Positions 27,627 through 34,868 of a DNA stretch of 64,000 bases are shown here, in pieces. A program made the position numbers and the translations under genes. The DNA lies in assembly GCA_963975885.1 (NCBI GenBank), contig CAXBIS010000012.1, positions 1 through 64,000 of the forward strand, given 5' to 3'. Position 1 is the first letter of the stretch; each line of letters starts with the position of its first letter. The notes beneath the pieces were generated by a model, which saw nothing but the letters and a program-made list of their open reading frames with translations, ran no database searches and was not told the origin of the DNA. The stretch is from Pseudazoarcus sp963975885. Its GTDB lineage: Bacteria > Pseudomonadota > Gammaproteobacteria > Burkholderiales > Rhodocyclaceae.

Positions 27627-28193
27627 ATGAGCAATCTGATCAACACCGCCGTGCAGCCGTTCAAGGCCACCGCCTACTACGACGGCAAGTTCATTCCCGT
27701 CACCGAAGAGAACCTGAAGGGTCAGTGGTCCGTCGTGATCTTCATGCCGGCCGCCTTCACGTTCAACTGCCCGACCGAAGTCGAGGACGCGGCCGACAAC
27801 TACGCCGAGTTCCAGAAGGCTGGCGCCGAGGTCTACATCGTCACGACCGACACGCACTTCTCGCACAAGGTCTGGCACGAGACCTCGCCTGCGGTCGGCA
27901 AGGCCCAGTTCCCGCTGGTCGGCGATCCGACCCACCAGCTGACCCATGCCTTCGGCGTGCATATCGAGGAAGAAGGCCTGGCCCTGCGCGGCACCTTCGT
28001 GATCAACCCGGAAGGCGTGATCAAGACCGTCGAGATCCACGACAACGCGATCGCCCGTGACGTCTCCGAGACGCTGCGCAAGCTCAAGGCCGCGCAGTAC
28101 GTCGCCGAGCACCCCAACGAAGTGTGCCCGGCCAAGTGGAAGGAAGGCGAATCCACGCTGGCACCGTCGCTGGATCTGGTCGGCAAGATCTAA
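27627..28193 (+). CDS. ahpC: Alkyl hydroperoxide reductase subunit C (peroxiredoxin)
   Basis: A 188-residue typical 2-Cys peroxiredoxin. The peroxidatic Cys is C48 in FTFNCPTEVED and the resolving Cys is C167 in EVCPAKWKEG. It reduces H2O2, organic peroxides and peroxynitrite, and is recycled by AhpF, encoded 156 bp downstream. The ribosome site AAAAGGAG lies just before the ATG. The 208-bp upstream region is A/T-rich and should hold the promoter; I could not fit a full OxyR motif there. Confidence 0.97.
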   Translation: MSNLINTAVQPFKATAYYDGKFIPVTEENLKGQWSVVIFMPAAFTFNCPTEVEDAADNYAEFQKAGAEVYIVTTDTHFSHKVWHETSPAVGKAQFPLVGDPTHQLTHAFGVHIEEEGLALRGTFVINPEGVIKTVEIHDNAIARDVSETLRKLKAAQYVAEHPNEVCPAKWKEGESTLAPSLDLVGKI

Positions 28194-28241
28194 ATTGCCG
28201 TTGGTCACGGCCCGTCACCCATGGTGGCGGGCATGACCGCC

Positions 28242-28262
28242 GAGCCGCCCACCGGGCGGCTC
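28242..28262 (+). promoter_or_regulatory. Hairpin between ahpC and ahpF
   Basis: The perfect 9-bp repeat gagccgccc / gggcggctc with a 3-nt loop is preceded by a second imperfect hairpin (about 28209-28232). There is no U-run. It may attenuate read-through or stabilise the ahpC message, since AhpC is normally made in excess of AhpF. Confidence 0.45.
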
Positions 28263-28349
28263 ATCCAGGAGCGTCGATCACGGCGCTGCTGAATGAGCCG
28301 GACACCATCGCCGGAACGTCAACCGAACATCGAATTCAGGGAGTCAGCC

Positions 28350-29945
28350 ATGCTCGACGCCAACATGAAAGCCCAGCTCAAGACGCTTCTCGAGCGCATC
28401 GATCAGGACGTGGAACTCGTTGCCTTCGTCGACGACGGAGCCAAGTCGCGCGAGACGCTCGAACTCATCGAGGAGATCGCCGAGCAGTCGGCCCACGTCG
28501 TCGCCCGTCGCGCCGACAGCGTGGACGGCGAGCGCGTGCCCTCGTTCTCGGTGAGCCGTGCCGGCACCGACATGGGCGTGCGCTTCGCCGGCCTTCCGAT
28601 GGGCCACGAATTCACCTCGCTGGTGCTCGCGCTGCTGCAGGCCGGCGGCTACCCGCCCAAGGTCGGCGCCGAGCAGATCGAGGCGATCCGCGCGCTCGAC
28701 ACCGAGATGGAATTCGTCACCTACATCTCGCTGTCCTGCCACAACTGCCCTGACGTGGTTCAGGCGCTCAACCTGATGGCGATCCTCAACCCGAAGATCC
28801 GCCACTCCATGGTGGACGGCGGCGTGTTCCGCGACGAGGTCGAGCGCAAGAACATCATGGCGGTGCCGACGGTGATGCTCAACGGCGAGGAATTCGGTTC
28901 CGGACGCATGCCGCTCGACGAGATCCTGGCCAAGGTGGATACCGGCGCGGCCGCGCGCGAGGCCGAGAAGCTCTCGGCCAGGGAAGCCTTCGACGTGCTC
29001 ATCGTCGGCGGCGGCCCGGCCGGTGCGGCCGCAGCCATCTACGCGGCGCGCAAGGGCATCAATACCGGCATCGTCTCCGAGCGTTTCGGTGGCCAGGTGA
29101 TGGATACCATGGCGATCGAGAACTTCATCTCGGTCAAGGAAACCGAAGGGCCGAAGATGGTCGCCGCGCTCGAAGAGCACGTGAAGACCTACGAGGTCGA
29201 CGTGATGAACCTGCAGCGCGCCGACAAGCTCGTGCCGGCGTCCAGCCCGGGCGGCCTGGCCGAAGTCGTGCTCGACAACGGCGCGGTGCTCAAGAGCCGC
29301 ACCGTGATCGTCGCTACCGGCGCACGCTGGAAGGAACTGGGCGTGACCGGCGAGCGCGAGTATCGCGGCAAGGGCGTGGCCTATTGCCCGCACTGCGACG
29401 GGCCGCTGTTCAAGGGCAAGCACGTGGCCGTGATCGGCGGTGGCAACTCGGGCGTCGAGGCGGCCATCGATCTGGCCGGCATCGTCGGGCACGTCACGCT
29501 CATCGAGTACGACGCCAGACTGCGCGCCGACGCGGTGCTGCAGGCCAAGCTCACGAGTCTGCCCAACGTTACCGTGATCACCAGCGGCCAGACCACCGAG
29601 ATCACCGGCGAGGGCGGGCGCGTGAATGGCCTGGTCTATACCGACCGTGTCAGCGGCGAATCCAGACGTGTCGAACTCGCTGGTGTGTTCGTGCAGATCG
29701 GCCTGCTGCCCAACACCGACTTCCTCAAGGGGACGGTGGAGCTGTCACGCTATGGCGAAGTCGTGGTCGACGCGCGCTGCGAGACCTCGGTGCCCGGCAT
29801 CTTCGCCGCCGGTGACTGCACCACGGTGCCGTACAAGCAGATCGTCATCGCCATGGGCGAGGGCAGCAAGGCCGCGCTGTCGGCCTTCGATCACCTGATC
29901 CGCAGCACGCCGGAAACGGAAAAAGCCGAAGCCGTCGTCGCGTAA
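28350..29945 (+). CDS. ahpF: Alkyl hydroperoxide reductase subunit F
   Basis: A 531-residue flavoprotein starting at the ATG at 28350 (MLDANMKAQLKTLLERI, the standard N-terminus). It has an N-terminal double-thioredoxin domain with the CHNC redox pair (TYISLSCHNCPDVVQ) and an FAD domain (LIVGGGPAGAAAAIYAARKG). The CPHCDGPLFKGK thioredoxin-reductase disulfide, an NADH-binding GGGNSGVEAAIDLAG motif and a final ATGDCT-like FAD segment (IFAAGDCTTVPYKQI) complete it. It passes electrons from NADH to AhpC. A strong terminator follows. Confidence 0.97.
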   Translation: MLDANMKAQLKTLLERIDQDVELVAFVDDGAKSRETLELIEEIAEQSAHVVARRADSVDGERVPSFSVSRAGTDMGVRFAGLPMGHEFTSLVLALLQAGGYPPKVGAEQIEAIRALDTEMEFVTYISLSCHNCPDVVQALNLMAILNPKIRHSMVDGGVFRDEVERKNIMAVPTVMLNGEEFGSGRMPLDEILAKVDTGAAAREAEKLSAREAFDVLIVGGGPAGAAAAIYAARKGINTGIVSERFGGQVMDTMAIENFISVKETEGPKMVAALEEHVKTYEVDVMNLQRADKLVPASSPGGLAEVVLDNGAVLKSRTVIVATGARWKELGVTGEREYRGKGVAYCPHCDGPLFKGKHVAVIGGGNSGVEAAIDLAGIVGHVTLIEYDARLRADAVLQAKLTSLPNVTVITSGQTTEITGEGGRVNGLVYTDRVSGESRRVELAGVFVQIGLLPNTDFLKGTVELSRYGEVVVDARCETSVPGIFAAGDCTTVPYKQIVIAMGEGSKAALSAFDHLIRSTPETEKAEAVVA

Positions 29946-29965
29946 GACGCGATCGACGCAAGCCG

Positions 29966-29997
29966 AAATGGCCGGACCGCAAGGTCCGGCCATTTTC
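29966..29997 (+). terminator. Rho-independent terminator of ahpF
   Basis: The perfect 13-bp stem aaatggccggacc / ggtccggccattt with GCAA loop can work in both directions because the arms begin and end in A/T runs. Confidence 0.93.
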
Positions 29998-30092
29998 ATT
30001 TCCGCTCCTCGAGATCTAGATTGGGCCTGCCGACGGCGTGTGAGCCGCTCGCCAACAGCAACGGCACCCTCCAGACGCTTTGATGGGGCGAC

Positions 30093-30503
30093 TCACGAGC
30101 CAGGACCGACCTGCATGAACGGATTCCAGGCCACTTCCCACAGGTGGCCGTCGGGGTCGGCGAAGTAGCCCGAATAGCCGCCCCAGAAAACGTCCTGCCC
30201 GGGCTTGATCAGCGTGGCGCCGGCGGCCACGGCCTGCGCGAGCGTCGCGTCCACGTCCTCGCGCGAACCGACGTTGTGCGCCAGCGCCACGCCCGAAAAG
30301 CCGCTGCCGGCGGCCGGCACGCCGGCATCCTCGGCCAGCGCCTCGCGCCCGTACAGCCCCAGCCAGGCGCCGGCCAGCGTGAAGAAGGCCACCGAGTCGC
30401 TGTCCAGATCCAGCCGCGGCAGACCCAGGCCCTGCTCGTAAAAGCGCACGGCGCGCGGCAGGTCGCGCACCCCCAGCGTGATCATCGACAGATGCGGTTT
30501 CAT
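30093..30503 (-). CDS. VOC-superfamily glyoxalase-like protein
   Basis: A 136-residue vicinal-oxygen-chelate protein with two beta-alpha-beta-beta-beta repeats: MITLGVRDLPRAVRFYEQGLGLPR at the N-terminus and VFWGGYSGYFADPDGHLWEVAWNPF at the C-terminus. The metal-ligand positions of glyoxalases are only partly present, so it may be a binding or resistance protein rather than glyoxalase I. It lies 13 bp downstream of the aldo/keto reductase and is probably co-transcribed with it. Confidence 0.85.
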   Translation of the reverse strand: MKPHLSMITLGVRDLPRAVRFYEQGLGLPRLDLDSDSVAFFTLAGAWLGLYGREALAEDAGVPAAGSGFSGVALAHNVGSREDVDATLAQAVAAGATLIKPGQDVFWGGYSGYFADPDGHLWEVAWNPFMQVGPGS

Positions 30504-30516
30504 CGGTGGCGCTGGT

Positions 30517-31365
30517 TCAGCGGATGTCGAGTGGCGTGGGCCCGCTCGGCGCCGGGAAGGCCTCGTCGAGTTCGGAAAAGTCCTGCGAGCTCAGCTCGAT
30601 GTCGGCCGCCTTGCGGTTCTCGCGCACATGCTCGGGACGGCCGGCCTTGGGAATCACGATCACGTTCTGCTGGTGCAGCAGCCAGGCGATGGCGATCTGG
30701 GCCGGGGTCGCGCCGTAACGGTGGGCCACGGCTTCCAAGGTGGGGTCGTCGAGAAAACCGAACTGCTCGTTGGGGGAGTGTTCGATCGGTGAATAGGCCA
30801 TCACCGGAATGCCGTGCTGGTGCTGCCACGGCAGCAGGTCCCACTCGGGCCCGCGGCGCACCAGGTTGTAGAGGATCTGGTTGGTGGCGATCTGGTCGCC
30901 GCCCTTGGCCTCATGACAGCGCTTCATGCCGCGCGTGTCGAAGTTGCTCACGCCGTAGTCGAGAATCTTGCCCGCGGCCTTGAGTTCCTGAAATCCTGAG
31001 AAGGTCTCCTCCAGCGGCGTCGAACCGGGCCAGTGCAGCAGATACAGGTCGATGCGGTCGGTGCCCAGGCGTTGCAGGCTGCGCTCGCAGGCCTCGATCA
31101 CGCCGCGCCGGCTGGCGTTGAACGGATAGACCTTGCTGACATAGAAGGCCTCGTCGCGACGATGGCCGATCGCCTCGCCGATCAGTTCCTCGGATTCGCC
31201 GTCGCCATACATCTCGGCGGTGTCGATCAGCGTCATCCCCAGGTCCATGCCCAGTTGCAGGGATTCGATCTCCTCGCTGCGCAGCGACGGAATCTCGCCC
31301 ATCTTCCAGGTGCCCTGGCCGAGTGCCGGAACGGTCGTGCCCGAAGGCAGCGTGACGGTCTTCAT
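30517..31365 (-). CDS. Aldo/keto reductase
   Basis: A 282-residue NADPH-dependent reductase from the ATG at 31365 (MKTVTLPSGTTVPALGQGTW). The catalytic tetrad is visible as Asp and Tyr in LIDTAEMYGDGESEELIGEAI, Lys in FYVSKVYPFNAS, and His in LYLLHWPG. The cofactor-binding C-terminal IPKAGRPEHVRENRKA is conserved. It reduces small aldehydes or ketones; with the glyoxalase-like neighbour it may detoxify reactive carbonyls. It is transcribed divergently from arsR, and the shared 124-bp region contains a palindrome that may be the ArsR operator. Confidence 0.9.
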   Translation of the reverse strand: MKTVTLPSGTTVPALGQGTWKMGEIPSLRSEEIESLQLGMDLGMTLIDTAEMYGDGESEELIGEAIGHRRDEAFYVSKVYPFNASRRGVIEACERSLQRLGTDRIDLYLLHWPGSTPLEETFSGFQELKAAGKILDYGVSNFDTRGMKRCHEAKGGDQIATNQILYNLVRRGPEWDLLPWQHQHGIPVMAYSPIEHSPNEQFGFLDDPTLEAVAHRYGATPAQIAIAWLLHQQNVIVIPKAGRPEHVRENRKAADIELSSQDFSELDEAFPAPSGPTPLDIR

Positions 31366-31458
31366 GCGTGTTCTCCGTGAAGCGGCAAAGCCCCCATTGT
31401 GTTGCCGATGCGGCGTAGCGCGCAAATCCGCGCAGCGCGTTGACCTCGCAGCGCAGTA

Positions 31459-31476
31459 TTTGCATAATTGCGCAAA
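31459..31476. promoter_or_regulatory. Putative ArsR operator
   Basis: The imperfect palindrome tttgcataa / ttgcgcaaa (7 of 9 positions symmetric) lies 14 bp before the arsR start, in the divergent region with the aldo/keto reductase. Its position is right for autoregulation; binding is inferred. Confidence 0.45.
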
Positions 31477-31489
31477 CAAGGAGTAGTGA

Positions 31490-31813
31490 ATGGCCGAATC
31501 CATCCTTCGCGCGCTTGCCGCCCTGGGTCAGGGCACGCGGCTCGAAGCCTTCCGCCTGCTGGTGCGCGCCGGCCCCGACGGGCTGGCGGTGGGCGAGCTG
31601 GCTGCCCGGCTGCAAGTGCCGGTGTCGACGCTGTCGCGCCATCTCGACCAGTTGCAGCAGGGCCGGCTCGTGCGCACGCGGCGAGAGGGTCGCCACGTAT
31701 ATCACGCCATCGACTGGGACGGCACGCGCGCGCTGCTCGACTACCTCACCGAAGACTGTTGTCAGGGGCTGGACCCGGCCACCTGCGCCACCCGCAACGG
31801 AGAAACCGCATGA
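31490..31813 (+). CDS. arsR: ArsR-family metalloregulator
   Basis: A 107-residue winged-helix repressor (LAVGELAARLQVPVSTLSRHLDQLQQGRLVRTRREGRHVYHAI). The usual ELCVCDL metal site of the recognition helix is replaced by VGELAAR, but the C-terminus holds three Cys (C90, C91, C99 in EDCCQGLDPATC). This resembles the C-terminal As(III) triad reported for the Acidithiobacillus ferrooxidans ArsR. It should release its operator on arsenite. It overlaps arsH by 4 bp. Confidence 0.88.
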   Translation: MAESILRALAALGQGTRLEAFRLLVRAGPDGLAVGELAARLQVPVSTLSRHLDQLQQGRLVRTRREGRHVYHAIDWDGTRALLDYLTEDCCQGLDPATCATRNGETA

Positions 31814-32499
31814 CCGAATCCACCGCGTCCGCCGCGTCCACGCATGCGCCGCGCATCCTGTTCCTCTACGGCTCGCTGCGCGAACGCTCGTACAGCCGAC
31901 TCGCCGCCGAGGAAGCCGCGCGCCATCTCGCGGCGATGGGCGCCGAGGTGCGCTTCTTCCATCCGCGCGACCTGCCGCTGCCGCACAGCGTGGAGCCCGA
32001 CCACCCCAAGGTGGCGGAGCTGCGCGCGCTGGTCGAATGGTCCGAGGGCATGGTGTGGTCCAGCCCGGAGATCCACGGCAACCTGTCCGGCCTGATGAAG
32101 ATGCAGATCGACTGGATCCCGCTCAGCATCGGCTCGGTACGCCCGACCCAGGGCAAGACGCTGGCGGTGATGCAGGTGTCCGGTGGCTCGCAGTCGTTCA
32201 ATGCGGTCAACAGCCTGCGTGTGCTGGGTCGCTGGATGCGCATGTTCACGATTCCCAACCAGTCTTCGGTGGCCAAGGCCTGGCAGGAATTCGACGACGA
32301 CGGTCGCATGAAGCCCTCGCCGTTCCGTGACCGCATCGTCGACGTGATGGAAGAGCTCTACAAGTTCACGATGCTGTTGCGTGATCGCAAGGACTACCTG
32401 ACCGACCGCTACAGCGAGCGCAAGGAACGCGATCCGGCCACGATCGCCGAAATCCTCGCCGGCAGCGGAGTGCTCGAGAGCAACGACAAGGCTGCCTGA
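31810..32499 (+). CDS. arsH: ArsH NADPH-dependent FMN reductase
   Basis: A 229-residue flavodoxin-fold protein from the ATG overlapping the arsR stop. RILFLYGSLRERSYSRLAAEEAAR is the FMN-binding loop, VWSSPEIHGNLSGLMKMQIDWIPLS and VMQVSGGSQSFNAVNSLRVLGRWMRMFTIPNQSS are diagnostic of ArsH. ArsH oxidises trivalent methyl- and aryl-arsenicals or acts as an azo/quinone reductase. No arsenite pump or arsenate reductase is adjacent, so this is a minimal arsR-arsH unit. Confidence 0.93.
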   Translation: MTESTASAASTHAPRILFLYGSLRERSYSRLAAEEAARHLAAMGAEVRFFHPRDLPLPHSVEPDHPKVAELRALVEWSEGMVWSSPEIHGNLSGLMKMQIDWIPLSIGSVRPTQGKTLAVMQVSGGSQSFNAVNSLRVLGRWMRMFTIPNQSSVAKAWQEFDDDGRMKPSPFRDRIVDVMEELYKFTMLLRDRKDYLTDRYSERKERDPATIAEILAGSGVLESNDKAA

Positions 32500-32525
32500 G
32501 CACGACGTATGTGTTAGCGCAAGCG

Positions 32526-32972
32526 TCAGTAGGGCTGACCACGGTACATGCGCACCGGGCGTTCCGCGGTCGGCGGTTCGTCGTCGTGGGGCGCGACCGG
32601 CTCCGGCTGCAACGGTGGCTGGAGCGTGCCGATCGCCGCCGCGTTCAGGTGCCGCGCGAGGATCTTGGTGACCATGCGTACCGCGGCCGGGCTGGTCGCG
32701 TCGCTCGCAATCACGGCCAGCACGTAGTCCCCGGCCCGTCGCAGCAGCAACCAGCGTGCGTCGAACACCAGCAGATGGTCGTCGATGGCGGGCAACTGGG
32801 CGTCCATTGCGGCATACATCGACGCCACGTGCGAGCGCACCTCGTCGAGCCGGTCGCGAGCCGTCTGGTCCGGCGGAAGATGCGTGTGCGCGACCCCCTC
32901 GCTGCCGAACACCCACACCGCCTCGACCCCGGCCAGCGCGGTGATGTTGTCGAACAGGCGGGCGATCTCCAT
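32526..32972 (-). CDS. Hypothetical protein, possible Roadblock/LC7-like
   Basis: A 148-residue protein (MEIARLFDNITALAGVEAVWVFGSEG) with an alpha-beta pattern like Roadblock/LC7 domains: an amphipathic helix, the strand VEAVWVFG, a long helix, and DHLLVFDARWLLLRRAGDYVLAVIASD. The C-terminal ~35 residues are Pro-rich and disordered. It sits 11 bp downstream of a second small protein with a similar fold, suggesting a heterodimer. Bacterial Roadblock proteins usually regulate small GTPases or polarity systems. The fold call is by eye. Confidence 0.55.
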   Translation of the reverse strand: MEIARLFDNITALAGVEAVWVFGSEGVAHTHLPPDQTARDRLDEVRSHVASMYAAMDAQLPAIDDHLLVFDARWLLLRRAGDYVLAVIASDATSPAAVRMVTKILARHLNAAAIGTLQPPLQPEPVAPHDDEPPTAERPVRMYRGQPY

Positions 32973-32983
32973 GGAGGCCTCGC

Positions 32984-33307
32984 TCAGTTGCCGGACGCGG
33001 CGCGCAAGCGCTCGCGCAGGCCGGCCAGCGGTGCGCGCGTGCCGGCGTGGATGATCACCGCGCCGTCACCATCGGGCGTGCACAACAGCGCGTGTTCGCG
33101 TCCGCAGGATTCGACGCCGCGCAGCGGGCCCAGTCCCAGTGCGTCGCCGGTCAGCGAGCCCAGACGCAGCAGCGCCAACGCCGTACTCGCCGACACGCCC
33201 GGATCGCGCCCGGCACGCGAGCGAGTGCGGCCGCGCGCGTCGCAGGCCAGCCCGCCGTGTATTCCGGCAGCCGAGACAATGTGTTCGAGTTCGGATGAAT
33301 CCGTCAT
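32984..33307 (-). CDS. Small protein, possible Roadblock/LC7-like
   Basis: A 107-residue protein from the ATG at 33307 (MTDSSELEHIVSAAGIHGGLACDARG). A first helix and strand (HGGLACDARGRTRS), a middle helix and two final strands (HALLCTPDGDGAVIIHAGTRAPLAGLRERL) give the Roadblock/LC7 order. It shares an operon with the following gene. No function can be assigned. Confidence 0.55.
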   Translation of the reverse strand: MTDSSELEHIVSAAGIHGGLACDARGRTRSRAGRDPGVSASTALALLRLGSLTGDALGLGPLRGVESCGREHALLCTPDGDGAVIIHAGTRAPLAGLRERLRAASGN

Positions 33308-33433
33308 GAGAGATGCACGCAAGGACTGTGTGCACACCTCGATGCATCTAGCGTGCCAGCGCGATTCGCCCGCCTGCTGCGGGCTGCGCGCAATTGCGCG
33401 CCGACTGCGGCACCGTTGCGGTGCCCTGTGTGG

Positions 33434-33459
33434 TGCGCCCCGCACCGTCGCGGGGCGCA
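33434..33459 (-). terminator. Hairpin after the PH-domain gene
   Basis: The perfect 10-bp stem tgcgccccgc / gcggggcgca with a 6-nt loop lies 17 bp beyond the stop of the leftward PH gene. No U-run follows; a smaller hairpin lies at about 33409-33423. Confidence 0.5.
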
Positions 33460-33475
33460 GACCGGCCCCTGGGCC

Positions 33476-33937
33476 TCAGCCGCCGTCCTGCGCGATGAGT
33501 TGATCGCGTCCGCGCTTGATGGCTTCGACCAGCGCCGCGGGATCGCGAACGAAGCTGACCGAGCGCTGCACGTTGCCGGCCATGCGGATACGCACCGTGC
33601 CGCAGCCGGCGATGTTGCTGCCAACCTCGGCCGCCACGATCTTGTGCAGCAGCAAGTGCGAGAACTGGCCGGCGAGCGGTCCCTGGCGCAGCATCACGCG
33701 TTGGCCGGTGACCGCGATGTCGCCGACTGCGTGCGCGCTCGACACCAGAAAGGTGTAGGGCAGCAGGATCACCAGCAGCAGCACCGCGGCATAGGGTTGG
33801 TAATCGGGCGGAAGCACGCGGCCAAGCACGGCCAGCGCGGCGAACAAGAGCACCGGCTTGACGTAGATCATCGGGTGCAGTCGCGTGCGGTAGGCGATCT
33901 TCTCGCCGGGGAGGAGCATTCGGTCGACGTAGGTCAT
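33476..33937 (-). CDS. Bacterial PH-domain (bPH2, YdbT-like) membrane protein
   Basis: A 153-residue protein from the ATG at 33937. MLLPGEKIAYRTRLHPMIYVKP leads into two transmembrane helices (VLLFAALAVLGRVL and PYAAVLLLVILLPYTFLV), then VTGQRVMLRQGPLAGQFSHLLLHKIVAAEV and IRMAGNVQRSVSFVRDPAALVEAI, the core of the bacterial PH2 (DUF304) domain. It is a small inner-membrane protein of unknown function, transcribed away from the norQ-like gene. Confidence 0.82.
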   Translation of the reverse strand: MTYVDRMLLPGEKIAYRTRLHPMIYVKPVLLFAALAVLGRVLPPDYQPYAAVLLLVILLPYTFLVSSAHAVGDIAVTGQRVMLRQGPLAGQFSHLLLHKIVAAEVGSNIAGCGTVRIRMAGNVQRSVSFVRDPAALVEAIKRGRDQLIAQDGG

Positions 33938-34065
33938 GACGGCGCTATCGGCCCGTGATTGTGCAACGGGCAATCATGCCGTCCAAACGCTCCCGACACA
34001 ATCGCCGTCGGGCAAAATCGGCTGCGCGTGCGTGCTATCCTCCGCCGGCAAAGGAAGCTTACAAA

Positions 34066-34857
34066 ATGACCGAGAAAGACCACGAACTCCCCTATTACGA
34101 ACCCGTCGGCAACGAGATCGATCTGTTCGAGCGTGCGTGGCGCAACCATCTGCCGTTGCTGCTCAAGGGCCCGACCGGCGTGGGCAAGACGCGCTTCGTC
34201 GTGCACATGGCCGCACGCCTGGGCCTGCCGCTGTACACGATCGCCTGTCACGACGACCTGACCGCAGCCGACCTGGTCGGTCGCCACCTGATCGGCGAAG
34301 GCGAGACCTACTGGAACGACGGCCCGCTCACGCGCGCCGTGCGCGAGGGCGGCATCTGCTACCTCGACGAGGTGGTCGAGGCACGCAAGGACACCACGGT
34401 GGTCATTCACCCGCTGGCCGACGACCGTCGCATGCTGCCCATCGACCGCACCGGCGAGATGCTGCGCGCTCCGGACAGCTTCATGCTGGTGGTGTCCTAC
34501 AACCCCGGCTACCAGAACTTCCTCAAGGGCATGAAGCCGTCGACGCGCCAGCGCTTCGTCAGCCTGCGTTTCGATTTTCCGTCGCCCGAGGTCGAGCGTT
34601 CCATCCTCATCGGCGAGACCGGTTGCAGCGAGGATGTCGCGACCCGGCTCGTGGACATCGGGCGCCAGATGCGCGTGCTCAAGAACGTCGACCTCGAGGA
34701 AGTCGCCTCGACCCGGTTGCTGGTCTATGCCGCGCGCCTGATTCACGACGGCATGGATCCGGTCGAGGCCTGCAGCGCGGTGCTCGTCGAGGCGCTGACC
34801 GACGACGAGGACGTCGCCGAGGCGCTGCTCGAAGTAATCCGCGCGAGTTTCGGCTGA
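34066..34857 (+). CDS. norQ: NorQ/NirQ/CbbQ family MoxR-type AAA+ ATPase
   Basis: A 263-residue AAA+ ATPase starting at the ATG at 34066 (AAGGAAG upstream). Walker A is GPTGVGKTRFV (about residues 35-45), Walker B is ICYLDEVVEARKD, sensor 1 is VVSYNPGYQNFLKG, and KPSTRQRFVSLRFDFPS is the family signature. These ATPases activate nitric oxide reductase (NorQ), nitrite reductase (NirQ) or Rubisco (CbbQ) together with a VWA partner, which is the next gene. No nor, nir or cbb structural genes are in the window, so the target is undefined and the symbol is provisional. Confidence 0.85.
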   Translation: MTEKDHELPYYEPVGNEIDLFERAWRNHLPLLLKGPTGVGKTRFVVHMAARLGLPLYTIACHDDLTAADLVGRHLIGEGETYWNDGPLTRAVREGGICYLDEVVEARKDTTVVIHPLADDRRMLPIDRTGEMLRAPDSFMLVVSYNPGYQNFLKGMKPSTRQRFVSLRFDFPSPEVERSILIGETGCSEDVATRLVDIGRQMRVLKNVDLEEVASTRLLVYAARLIHDGMDPVEACSAVLVEALTDDEDVAEALLEVIRASFG

Positions 34858-34868
34858 CTTCTGCCGCC

